Below, in pieces: positions 1 through 6,411 of a stretch of 7,463 nt of DNA (its first letter is position 1; each line of letters opens with the position of its first letter). The notes under the pieces were generated by a model. It had not been told where the DNA came from, searched no databases, and saw only the letters and a program-made list of their open reading frames with translations. The DNA is from Candidatus Merdenecus merdavium (GTDB lineage: Bacteria; Bacillota; Clostridia; Lachnospirales; Lachnospiraceae). Where the stretch lies: NCBI GenBank assembly GCA_018715425.1, contig DVLR01000342.1, positions 1 through 7,463 of the forward strand. Direction: 5' to 3'. Position numbers and translations under genes: made by a program.

Positions 1-132
1 ATTAAGAACTATAAATAAGACCACTCCTACAAATCCATAAATCATACTCATCCAAAAACTAATTTTTCTATACTTTAAATCCATCCATGTATTACATAAT
101 AAGTAACTCAATACACCTATTTTAACTTCCAT
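1..132 (-). CDS. A24-type prepilin peptidase (TadV/CpaA-like), N-terminal part only
   Basis: This gene starts at an ATG (130-132) and runs off the window after 44 codons. The predicted start is MEVKIGVLSYLLCNTWMDLK, followed by YRKISFW and a hydrophobic stretch ending FIVLN. The pattern is a first membrane segment, then a short basic cytoplasmic stretch D18-L-K-Y-R-K-I, then a second membrane segment. That is how small A24 aspartic prepilin peptidases begin, and the Asp before K-x-R-x-I is one of their two catalytic aspartates. The second site (GxGD) would lie outside the window. The enzyme would cut the Gly-terminated leaders of the Flp prepilin and the TadE-like protein on the inner face of the membrane. 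The start follows the TadE-like stop codon by one base, with GGAGGT at 137-142. The family call is inferred from a short fragment plus context. Confidence 0.72.
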   Translation of the reverse strand, partial: MEVKIGVLSYLLCNTWMDLKYRKISFWMSMIYGFVGVVLFIVLN

Positions 133-133
133 C

Positions 134-1057
134 TTAACCTCCACATCGTGCACATAGTTTTCGATCTCCTACTTCATCTTGAGCGATACTCGTAATTGCC
201 CTTTTTAATCCACTACAACTAACAGAATAGTGATAGCGATTTCCTGTTTCTGTGATATAGACCTGATCCTTGTTATGTTCAGATACCGTACAACGCTCAC
301 ACCCATAATACTTCCCACCATACTCATTTCTCATCTCTTCTACTTGATTCCTCTTTATTTGTGTAATAGACAGTCTAAGATGAGTACACGATACATCTGT
401 ATGGTAAACACTTCCCGTCTCTGTTATGTAAACAAGGTTTTTATTTTCTTCTTTATCTCCATTACTGCCTCTACCATTTCCATCACCAATCCAACCTCTA
501 ACTCTAACCCGTTGTACCATAGGCATATCTGGAAGAGGGAAGAAAGCAAAAAGAGGACTTACTTTATAATCAACAATAAGATCGATGATTCCATCTTCCT
601 CCATGATCTTAGAATGATAAACGTTTATTCTGCTCTCTCCTCCTTTTATTAATCCCATATCTTTTGATTCTATATGGGATAACACCTTGCTTTTTACGTA
701 AGTCATTGAAAAAATACTCTTACCGAGCTTCATCGTTTCATCATTTACTTCTTTTCCTTCCATTAGGTCCTCATATACGTATGCATACTTTCCAAGTTCT
801 TTTCCAGTATGATAGAGAGCCGTATGAATCCTTGAATGAATGGTTAAGATCAAAAAGATTTGCAATAAACTTAGGAACATAAATAAAAATATGGATAAAG
901 CCCAGGAACACTCCAAAGTCAAACTACCTTGTGAGGTGAGGGGAGACACCCTTTCCGCATTTATTTTTATTTTCATCCGCTTCATAGGGTATCTGTTATT
1001 CTTTATTTTTTCCGGGAGAGATATATTTTTTATTGTATGCTTTTTTTGAAAGGGCAT
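134..1057 (-). CDS. TadE-like pseudopilin with two C-terminal His/Cys (putative zinc) modules
   Basis: Predicted 307-residue membrane-anchored minor pilin-like protein of the Tad apparatus. Residues 1-44 form a basic leader ending S-Q-G44. The following S-L-T-L-E49 puts Gly at -1 and Glu at +5, the prepilin peptidase signature, and a hydrophobic helix covers about 51-73. TadE proteins typically read G-S-L-T-x-E here. A mixed domain spans 74-190, followed by a Gly/Asn/Asp linker (190-206). Two related modules follow, at 209-256 and 266-305, each starting VYITETG, then YH, then SC, and ending C-x-x-C. The C-terminal part should lie outside the membrane. The ATG at 1057 follows GAGGTGAGGCGAG, which overlaps the stop of the upstream gene. 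ATGs at residues 25 and 28 have no clear binding site, although they would give a more usual 17-20 residue leader. The start lies in an inverted repeat described separately. Confidence 0.8.
   Translation of the reverse strand: MPFQKKHTIKNISLPEKIKNNRYPMKRMKIKINAERVSPLTSQGSLTLECSWALSIFLFMFLSLLQIFLILTIHSRIHTALYHTGKELGKYAYVYEDLMEGKEVNDETMKLGKSIFSMTYVKSKVLSHIESKDMGLIKGGESRINVYHSKIMEEDGIIDLIVDYKVSPLFAFFPLPDMPMVQRVRVRGWIGDGNGRGSNGDKEENKNLVYITETGSVYHTDVSCTHLRLSITQIKRNQVEEMRNEYGGKYYGCERCTVSEHNKDQVYITETGNRYHYSVSCSGLKRAITSIAQDEVGDRKLCARCGG
137..142 (-). promoter_or_regulatory. Ribosome binding site of the prepilin peptidase, inside the previous gene
   Basis: GGAGGT on the minus strand lies 4 bases before the ATG at 132. 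It also encodes the final two glycines of the TadE-like protein, whose TAA stop immediately follows. The arrangement suggests translational coupling of the two genes, and it fixes the peptidase start. Confidence 0.8.
143..433 (-). repeat. Tandem YH-SC-CxxC modules within the TadE-like gene
   Basis: Two copies of one protein module are encoded at 290-433 and 143-262. Copy 1 has H219, C224, C253 and C256; copy 2 has H276, C281, C302 and C305. Both share VYITETG, then YH, SC, L and I at matching positions. In the seven identical VYITETG codons, five differ by synonymous changes, so the duplication is old and selection appears to have kept the protein sequence. The ligand spacing resembles small metal-binding domains with a YH-x3-C-...-C-x2-C pattern found in various secreted bacterial proteins. 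Zinc binding is inferred, and redox-active or disulfide-forming cysteines are an alternative. Confidence 0.75.
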
Positions 1058-1072
1058 CTCGCCTCACCTCAC
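931..1072. repeat. 25-bp imperfect inverted repeat around the start of the TadE-like gene
   Basis: The left arm is 931-955 and the right arm 1048-1072, with a 92-bp spacer. The reverse complement of the right arm matches the left arm at 22 of 25 positions. The two begin with the same 11 bases, GTGAGGTGAGG, and end with the same 7, CCCTTTC. The right arm holds the stop codon of the DUF5702-like gene and the ribosome binding site and ATG of the TadE-like gene. The left arm encodes residues 35-43 of that protein. In the transcript the arms could pair at 24 of 25 positions, with two G-U pairs and one C-C mismatch, which would bury the ribosome binding site and start codon. The repeat is seen directly; its role is unknown. 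Confidence 0.85.
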
Positions 1073-2649
1073 TTTCCATATCCATAGGTATCTCTTTTCA
1101 TTCGCTGGTATCCATCTTTAGCTCCTTGTCCAGCCAGTGACATCCATCCACCAAACATGGATTGCACATGGTAATTTACTCGTATCTCACACCATACAAG
1201 ACTTTGATCAATAGAAAATGTTTCTTCTCGTAATCGAATCTTGGCTTCTATTAAATCTAAGCAACGCATAGGATATTCTTCTTGATTTTTAGACATGAGC
1301 AAAAATCTTAAATACTGTTCATAATTCATGCCTTTTTTTGATTCACTAGAAGAAGATTCTTTAGAAGGATGTTCCTTTAACTCCTCTAACAAATCTGGCA
1401 GACGGTCTAATTGCAACTGCCAATCCTGATTATCCTTCATCATAGAGACTTTCTCTCCATCTAATAATCTTCTAACGTCCAACAGACTCTCACCGTAGGC
1501 CCAGGCAAGCAACAAAGCAAGTTGTCCTACTTCAATTAATCCTGGAATACCAAAGATTCCGAAAAGAACTGTAGATAATTGATAAGCCTGATCACTCTTT
1601 TCTCTATCTAAAAGAAGATGTGCAAAATTACAACTTTCTCGCAAAAGTAGCAGCCTATGTACAACTGACTTTAAATTCTCTATATCGCTACTTTTTCCAA
1701 AGAGGAGATATTCCAATTCATAGTCTAACCCTCGATCTTCTTTAGGATTTCTAATATTTCCAAAGGTCTGACACATATACTCCTGAAAAACCAGATGATC
1801 TACTTGACTTCCTTGATCCTCATATACGTAATCAGATGTGCCTTTGGAAAGGGGACGTTTAGAAGCCACATTGGTTATATCAATACTTTTATTAGATAAG
1901 GATTCTGGGTTTTTGCAGACTAAGCTTAATATCCCCATTTTCTTAATTTCCTTAATGATGTCTAAAGGATTTTTGGCTTCTTGGTTGGTACTTTCTACTT
2001 GATGATCTTCAGATATCTTATCCTCACTATCTGATTCCAAACCAGCTTCCTCTTCTTGGGATTCTTCCTTTGACTGCTCTATTTCCTCAATTTGTTGCTC
2101 ATACTCCTCCATACTTGATGAAACGTCTTGATTTTTTTGTTTAAACTGCTCCTCTGATTCTTCTAATTTTCCCCATTCCTTTGATTGATCGAGCAGTTTA
2201 TCTATGGCTTCTAATCCTAAATTCTCCTTATAGTCTGTAACTACTTGTTCTTTGAAGACACCCCCTTGTAAATCCGTAAGGAGACCATATGTTTCTACTT
2301 CTAGCTGCTGTAATTCAAGCTTCCAATAATCATTTGTTTTGATATGATCTTCTCCTTGTTTGTGGACTAAGTGATAAGACATAAATGTTTCTGTACTATT
2401 GATCAGATCGGCAACTTGATCTTCTATAGATCCTGTTAACTGATTTAAGGCAAAGACATGATACTCTTCTAATAACCCTGGATGGAACCTGGAATACGTA
2501 GAAGATAAACCCATATCCATGACATAGCCCATCCACATATTTGCCCCCTCTATTCTTGCTGATTCTATTAATGAGAAGGTTAGAGATAGGAATAATGTTA
2601 AAATAAGGCTTAAAAATACAGTAATTTCTCCTTTTCTTTCCTCTTTCAC
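1069..2649 (-). CDS. DUF5702-like membrane-anchored Tad-locus protein
   Basis: Predicted 526-residue protein of unknown function. It opens with a short charged stretch, KEERKG, then a hydrophobic segment at about 9-28 containing ITVFLSLILTLFLSL, then IESARIEGA. This start is typical of DUF5702 proteins, which lie beside tadE-type genes in Clostridia. The segment resembles a pilin-like or signal-anchor helix, but Glu follows the Gly instead of sitting at +5, so processing by prepilin peptidase is doubtful. The rest should be external. Residues 155-225 are very rich in Glu, Gln and Ser and may form a coiled coil. A hydrophobic helical stretch lies at about 355-385. Residues 428-440 are a Ser/Lys/Glu-rich linker. 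The GTG start follows TAGGTT (2656-2661) by 6 bases and lies 15 bases after the pilin stop. A minor structural or assembly role is inferred from context alone. Confidence 0.7.
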   Translation of the reverse strand: MKEERKGEITVFLSLILTLFLSLTFSLIESARIEGANMWMGYVMDMGLSSTYSRFHPGLLEEYHVFALNQLTGSIEDQVADLINSTETFMSYHLVHKQGEDHIKTNDYWKLELQQLEVETYGLLTDLQGGVFKEQVVTDYKENLGLEAIDKLLDQSKEWGKLEESEEQFKQKNQDVSSSMEEYEQQIEEIEQSKEESQEEEAGLESDSEDKISEDHQVESTNQEAKNPLDIIKEIKKMGILSLVCKNPESLSNKSIDITNVASKRPLSKGTSDYVYEDQGSQVDHLVFQEYMCQTFGNIRNPKEDRGLDYELEYLLFGKSSDIENLKSVVHRLLLLRESCNFAHLLLDREKSDQAYQLSTVLFGIFGIPGLIEVGQLALLLAWAYGESLLDVRRLLDGEKVSMMKDNQDWQLQLDRLPDLLEELKEHPSKESSSSESKKGMNYEQYLRFLLMSKNQEEYPMRCLDLIEAKIRLREETFSIDQSLVWCEIRVNYHVQSMFGGWMSLAGQGAKDGYQRMKRDTYGYGK

Positions 2650-2664
2650 TGTTTTAACCTACTC

Positions 2665-2835
2665 CTATACCTCCCCGCTTTTACTTTCAATGGTCTTGAA
2701 TATATTTTTTACAATTTTAGTTAACTGTTCTTTGAAGAGAATGACCAGTCCAATTAAAACTACTAAAATTAATATCATTTCAACTACACCAATGCCCTCT
2801 TCTTCTTTTAAAAAACTTTTTATTATTTCTATCAT
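2665..2835 (-). CDS. flp: Flp-type (type IVb, Flp1-like) prepilin
   Basis: Small prepilin, the likely main subunit of the fibre. From ATG at 2835 it has 56 residues: a 14-residue leader, MIEIIKSFLKEEEG, then IGVVEM and a hydrophobic helix ending at ILF, then a short amphipathic tail ending SKSGEV. Gly at -1 and Glu at +5 form the prepilin peptidase site. Met replaces the Tyr that usually follows that Glu in proteobacterial Flp. Leaders of 12-20 residues ending E-E-G are normal in clostridial Flp1-like proteins, which favours this ATG. The frame also opens at a GTG at 2877, which would add 14 residues, but that codon has no ribosome binding site and falls in a predicted hairpin loop. The ATG itself has only a weak GAGAAAG upstream. 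The stop codon runs into the ribosome binding region of the next gene. Confidence 0.83.
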   Translation of the reverse strand: MIEIIKSFLKEEEGIGVVEMILILVVLIGLVILFKEQLTKIVKNIFKTIESKSGEV

Positions 2836-2850
2836 ATTCTTTCTCGTATG

Positions 2851-2907
2851 ATAGTGCTGCAAAGCTTTAAAAATCACGGACTTCGCAACGCTACATACTC
2901 TCCTTTC
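2851..2907 (-). promoter_or_regulatory. Pilin leader: orphan ribosome binding site, AUG-UAG pair and hairpin
   Basis: Upstream of flp, the minus strand carries a good AAAGGAGAG (2898-2906), but the only close start is ATG at 2896, directly followed by TAG (2893-2891). Next comes a possible hairpin. GTTGCGAAGT (2889-2880) can pair with GCTTTGCAGC (2865-2856) over ten pairs, three of them G-U, with a 14-base loop containing the alternative GTG. Beyond one C-A mismatch, four more pairs form (2894-2891 with 2854-2851), so the stop codon of the start-stop pair is in the stem. The sequence elements are seen directly. A regulatory or mRNA-stabilising role for the pilin gene is inferred. Confidence 0.4.
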
Positions 2908-2937
2908 GTTTATTTTATTTTTCTCATTTACAAAACT

Positions 2938-4374
2938 CTATATATTCATAGATAAAAAAGCAGGTACCACCAATATGATTAAAACAACCAGTAATAAGAG
3001 CATCATTGGAAGTAACATCTTCGTACTAGCTTCTTCTCCTAATTTTTTTGCAACATTTTTCCTTTCTTCAAAAGCTAGAAATGCCTCTTCTTCCAATTGC
3101 TTTACTAATCCTTTGTTTCCCTTTTGCATATTTTGTGATAATAAAGAACAAAGTTTTATGTATTTTGAGTTTCCACATCTGAAACCTAAACGTTCAAAGG
3201 CCTCTTTCTTTGATACACCTCTTTCTAAATCATATAAAGTCACTTCTAATTCTGCATAAGCATATCTTAATTTATCAGTCTTTGACTTTTTTGAATCTTG
3301 GACTATTTTTTCTATTGATCCAGTTATGGTCATTCCTGCATGAATTAATAAAGATAATTTACTAACAATATCAGGATAATCCAGTAATAATTGATGATCC
3401 CTAATTTCCAGCTGTTCTACTAACTCTCGATCCTTAGCAAAAAATAAAACAATTCCTAAAAAACAAAGGAATAAAAAACTGATCTTACTCATGTCCTGAC
3501 TTTCCTCTATCCAAACTAATTTCTTATCCCCTACTTTTTCTGGTAAGTAAAAATGTTCCTCTTCTTTTGTATGATGATTGATTGTTGCAATTTCATCTTG
3601 AATCTCTTTTACCATCTGCTCTTCTTCACTCATAGTCTGAGCATAAACACAAATATAAAACTCATAGATTTTTTGTTGTTTTTCATAGCTTAACATAGCC
3701 GATAACTTTACTACTTCTCCCTCCTGAGTGGCTTTCTCTTGATTAATGCTGCCATCATAGTCAATTAAATCTTCCGATTCCATCATCCATTCCACCTGAA
3801 TAGGCGTATTGGGAATCTTTTTTACCAGATTTATATTCTCTCTGACTTCATCTAAAGATGGATTATCTCCCAAAATTATGGTAGGAAGAATTTCCTCACT
3901 TTCTTGAAACATACTTTCAATTTCTTGATCGGTATAGTTTCTTTCTTCTACTTCAACAACAATAGGTGAAGATAGGGTTTCCTCCTCAATCTGAACCTTT
4001 AACTCTACCTCTTCTTCCCCTGTTCCATATTCCCCTCTTTTAATATAGGAATTATCAACGATTAAGCCTTTGACCATAGGGTTTATATGAAAAATCAATG
4101 CCAAAATTGTACCCGCCAAGATAAGAGCATAAGTAAGCTTTAACTTCCTGCAATAGTATTCTTTTAAACTCTTTTGAGCTTCCTTCATAGGATAAAGCAT
4201 ACTTAATTTCTGCTTTTTCGTTTCCCAGTTAAAAGAAGGTGCTTTAAGACTGATTTTATCGAATAGGTATACCCCGATTTTATCGAAATAAGATTTCACA
4301 TCCTTTGCTCCTTGGTATCCTACGGAAAGTACTAAAATAGCTAGTAATATTCCTAATGTTACGTAATACACCAT
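2938..4374 (-). CDS. tadC: TadC-like platform protein with large extracytoplasmic insert
   Basis: Predicted 478-residue inner part of the pilus assembly platform, working with TadB to couple the CpaF ATPase to pilin movement. Four hydrophobic segments are visible, at about 5-21, 81-98, 297-313 and 453-473. The C-terminal third (about 331-475, with LLLDYPDIVSKLSLLIHAGM) is a type II secretion F domain. The pattern predicts a cytoplasmic stretch at 22-80, an external region at 99-296 and a cytoplasmic F domain at 314-452. The external region is acidic. At about 163-245 it carries a G-D-N-P-S-L-D-E-V, then V-E-W, then G-E-V-V-K-L-S-A, then F-Y-I-C-V-Y pattern that resembles degenerate bacterial Ig-like folds. 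Ordinary TadC proteins are near 300 residues and lack this insert. The ATG follows AGAGGT (4383-4388) by 8 bases and the TadB stop by 4 bases. Confidence 0.8.
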   Translation of the reverse strand: MVYYVTLGILLAILVLSVGYQGAKDVKSYFDKIGVYLFDKISLKAPSFNWETKKQKLSMLYPMKEAQKSLKEYYCRKLKLTYALILAGTILALIFHINPMVKGLIVDNSYIKRGEYGTGEEEVELKVQIEEETLSSPIVVEVEERNYTDQEIESMFQESEEILPTIILGDNPSLDEVRENINLVKKIPNTPIQVEWMMESEDLIDYDGSINQEKATQEGEVVKLSAMLSYEKQQKIYEFYICVYAQTMSEEEQMVKEIQDEIATINHHTKEEEHFYLPEKVGDKKLVWIEESQDMSKISFLFLCFLGIVLFFAKDRELVEQLEIRDHQLLLDYPDIVSKLSLLIHAGMTITGSIEKIVQDSKKSKTDKLRYAYAELEVTLYDLERGVSKKEAFERLGFRCGNSKYIKLCSLLSQNMQKGNKGLVKQLEEEAFLAFEERKNVAKKLGEEASTKMLLPMMLLLLVVLIILVVPAFLSMNI

Positions 4375-4378
4375 ATTG

Positions 4379-5137
4379 CTATACCTCTATATCCATTATT
4401 TTTAATCCCAAATAAAAAGCTACAGCGTAGATCACAAGGCATAGGGTCATCAGTAGGCCTCCAAACAAATTACCGTAAAGAATCTCTAGAAACTGCGGAG
4501 AAGTGATTCTCACATATAAAATCATTCCAAGGGGCATGGTACACATGATTTTTTGCTCCATTTGCTTGCTTGAAATTACAACTTGTATCTCTTCTTTCGT
4601 TGTAAGTTTCGCACTAATATTTCTAACTACGTTAGATATAACGGAAATAAGATCGCCCCCTGTCCTTTTAGCAGTAATAAAAATTTCTGTAAAACTCTCT
4701 ATATCTTCTATTTCACTCCTTCTAGAAAAATCTTGTAATATCTCTTCTACCCTTATATTTAGCTCTATCTTTTGAATCATTCCTTCCAATTCAACCATAA
4801 TAAGCTGCTTTTCATCATAAACTTGTTCTAAATCCTTATAGGCTTTTTTGATTGCATTTTCCATGGAATAACCCACCTGCAAACTAGAAGAGATGGATAT
4901 CAGAACCTCTTTAAACTGGAGGCTTAATAATCTTTGTGTTCTTTTCTTGTGCCGTTTTTTCATCAACTTATTGTAAAAATAAAAGGTTGGTAACATCATA
5001 ATGGAAATAAAAAAAGAATTATAGAATAAATATGAGATCGCTAAGATAATCACGAAAAACTGAATTATGATCCAAAAAAGTTCTTTCATCGTCAACGTAT
5101 AAAGATGAACTCCATGTTCTAACTTGAAACCTTTCAA
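4379..5137 (-). CDS. tadB: TadB-like type II secretion F domain protein
   Basis: Predicted 252-residue membrane protein forming the assembly platform with TadC. Two hydrophobic segments occur near the start (about 19-38 and 40-57), followed by a basic stretch, KKRHKKRTQR. A cytoplasmic F domain follows (about 75-195), containing SISSSLQVGYSMENAI and ITAKRTGGDL, typical of TadB. Two membrane segments lie near the C-terminus (about 198-212 and 223-246). The start chosen is TTG at 5137. The purine-rich GGAAGGGGGAA (5147-5157) lies upstream with a rather long gap of about 11 bases. The nearer GTG (5142-5140) is out of frame and soon stops. The segment HLYTLTMKEL just before the first helix looks like family sequence, so a start downstream of it is unlikely. 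The stop overlaps the ribosome binding site of tadC, suggesting coupling. Confidence 0.85.
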   Translation of the reverse strand: MKGFKLEHGVHLYTLTMKELFWIIIQFFVIILAISYLFYNSFFISIMMLPTFYFYNKLMKKRHKKRTQRLLSLQFKEVLISISSSLQVGYSMENAIKKAYKDLEQVYDEKQLIMVELEGMIQKIELNIRVEEILQDFSRRSEIEDIESFTEIFITAKRTGGDLISVISNVVRNISAKLTTKEEIQVVISSKQMEQKIMCTMPLGMILYVRITSPQFLEILYGNLFGGLLMTLCLVIYAVAFYLGLKIMDIEV

Positions 5138-5146
5138 TACACTTAA

Positions 5147-5157
5147 TTCCCCCTTCC
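5147..5157 (-). promoter_or_regulatory. Likely ribosome binding site of tadB
   Basis: GGAAGGGGGAA on the minus strand is the only purine-rich site in the 53-base gap between cpaF and tadB. The distance from GGGGG to the TTG at 5137 is 11 bases, longer than usual, so translation may be weak or the start may differ slightly. Confidence 0.5.
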
Positions 5158-5190
5158 ATTCTTGAGAAGTAATTAAAATCTGTTGGTATT

Positions 5191-6405
5191 TTATACTTCA
5201 TTTCCCGAAAGCAATAATTTGGTTCTGTGATATAAAGGATTGATTTTTTCTAAACTTCCGATTACTTTTTCACCTTTTTGATGCTCTTCTTCCTTAAACA
5301 TATATAAAGGATTCGTTACAATTTCTCCTTCTTCCATCCCCATAATCTCTAATATTTCTAAGACTTTACGGCTTTTATCACGAAGTCTTCCTAAATGAAT
5401 CAAGATATCAATTCCCGAGGTAATCTGCCTTCTTATTGCCTGAAGAGGCAAATCCATCCCCATAAGTACCATGGTCTCTATTCGGCTCAACATATCTGCC
5501 GCACTATTAGCATGTCCAGTGCTAATAGAACCACTATGCCCTGTACAAAGAGCTTGCAGCAAATCTAAACTTTCTTTTCCTCGGATTTCTCCAACTATGA
5601 TTCGATCCGGTCTCATTCTCAATGCAGATTTTATTAAATCTCGAATTGTAATTTCATTCTCTCCTTCTACGTTTGCATTTCTACTTTCAAGTTTTACTAA
5701 ATTTTCGATGTTTAAAATCTGTAATTCTGCATTATCCTCTATAGTAATTACTCGTTCATCTTTTGGTATATATGCTGATAAAGCATTTAAAAAGGTAGTC
5801 TTTCCACTTCCAGTGCCACCACTTATAAAAATATTATATCCAGACATCACCAAAACCCTTAAAAACTCTGCTGCCTCTTGTGTAATACTTCCCCACTTTA
5901 ATAAGTGTTCCATCCCAATGGGTTCCTTAGGAAACCTCCTTATGGTAAGAATCGGTCCATTTATGGCTACAGGTGGCAGTATAATATTAACTCTATCCCC
6001 ATTTTCTAGCCTTGCATCTACCATAGGGGTTGACTCATTTACTGTACGATTACATTTAGCTACAATCTGCTGCACCACATCCTCTAACTTTTCTTTCGAT
6101 GTAAACTCCTTGTTTAGTTTTACAATGGCTCCATCTCTTTCTATAAAAATATTCTTTTTTCCATTTACCATAATTTCTGTAATGGTTTCATCTTCGATTA
6201 ATTCCTGTAAAACGTCTAGCTTCCTAATAGAATTAAACAGCTCTTTTTGTAAATAACTCTTTTTATTAAGACTGATATATTCTTTTTTACTAAGAGATAA
6301 AATAAGTTCATCTATACGATGGTATATCTCATCATCATCTACGGCTTTTGTCACATCTAAGGACCGAACCAGCTCTTCCCTTAAAGGTTCTATGTCATAA
6401 TACAA
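5191..6405 (-). CDS. cpaF: CpaF/TadA-family secretion ATPase
   Basis: Predicted cytoplasmic hexameric ATPase that powers Flp pilus assembly, 404 residues from the chosen start. All motifs of the type II/IV secretion ATPase family are present: Walker A GGTGSGKTT at 196-204 with Lys202, the Asp box ITIEDNAELQ with E223 and D224, Walker B IIVGEIRG with E273, and the His box GHSGSISTGHANS with H298. The N-terminal domain carries the typical VDARLENGDRVNIILPP and LTIRRF. The frame is open to a GTG at 6423, but that codon has no ribosome binding site. AGGAGGT at 6412-6418 lies 6 bases before a TTG at 6405, which is therefore preferred and leaves an 11-base gap to tadZ. Length and motifs look complete and active. 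Confidence 0.95.
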   Translation of the reverse strand: MYYDIEPLREELVRSLDVTKAVDDDEIYHRIDELILSLSKKEYISLNKKSYLQKELFNSIRKLDVLQELIEDETITEIMVNGKKNIFIERDGAIVKLNKEFTSKEKLEDVVQQIVAKCNRTVNESTPMVDARLENGDRVNIILPPVAINGPILTIRRFPKEPIGMEHLLKWGSITQEAAEFLRVLVMSGYNIFISGGTGSGKTTFLNALSAYIPKDERVITIEDNAELQILNIENLVKLESRNANVEGENEITIRDLIKSALRMRPDRIIVGEIRGKESLDLLQALCTGHSGSISTGHANSAADMLSRIETMVLMGMDLPLQAIRRQITSGIDILIHLGRLRDKSRKVLEILEIMGMEEGEIVTNPLYMFKEEEHQKGEKVIGSLEKINPLYHRTKLLLSGNEV

Positions 6406-6411
6406 GCAAAT

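Noticed and set aside
230..1049. Plus-strand open frames opposite the TadE-like gene (230-652, 664-882, 840-1049).
   Set aside because: Their products show no recognisable domains or good ribosome binding sites, and they mirror a convincing minus-strand gene. The same holds for plus-strand frames at 2975-3259, 4503-4775 and 5471-6256.
2808..2822. A U-UUU-UUA slippery heptamer in phase within the pilin leader codons.
   Set aside because: The minus-one frame stops within about a dozen codons, no strong downstream structure is visible, and such runs are common in AT-rich genes.
2900..2945. A possible internal promoter before flp (TAAAAT-like -10 at about 2910-2920).
   Set aside because: No acceptable -35 box lies at 16-18 bases, and AT-rich sequence gives many false -10 matches.
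2665..4374. tadC and flp lie in the same frame, separated by one TAG and about 20 to 34 sense codons, so stop readthrough could make a TadC-pilin fusion.
   Set aside because: Sharing a frame is expected one time in three, the gap holds plausible leader elements, and a fused pilin would lose its free leader. No readthrough signal was seen.
5019..5201. A minus-strand 60-codon frame overlapping the cpaF end and tadB start.
   Set aside because: It is out of frame with both genes, overlaps family-like TadB sequence, and has no recognisable features.
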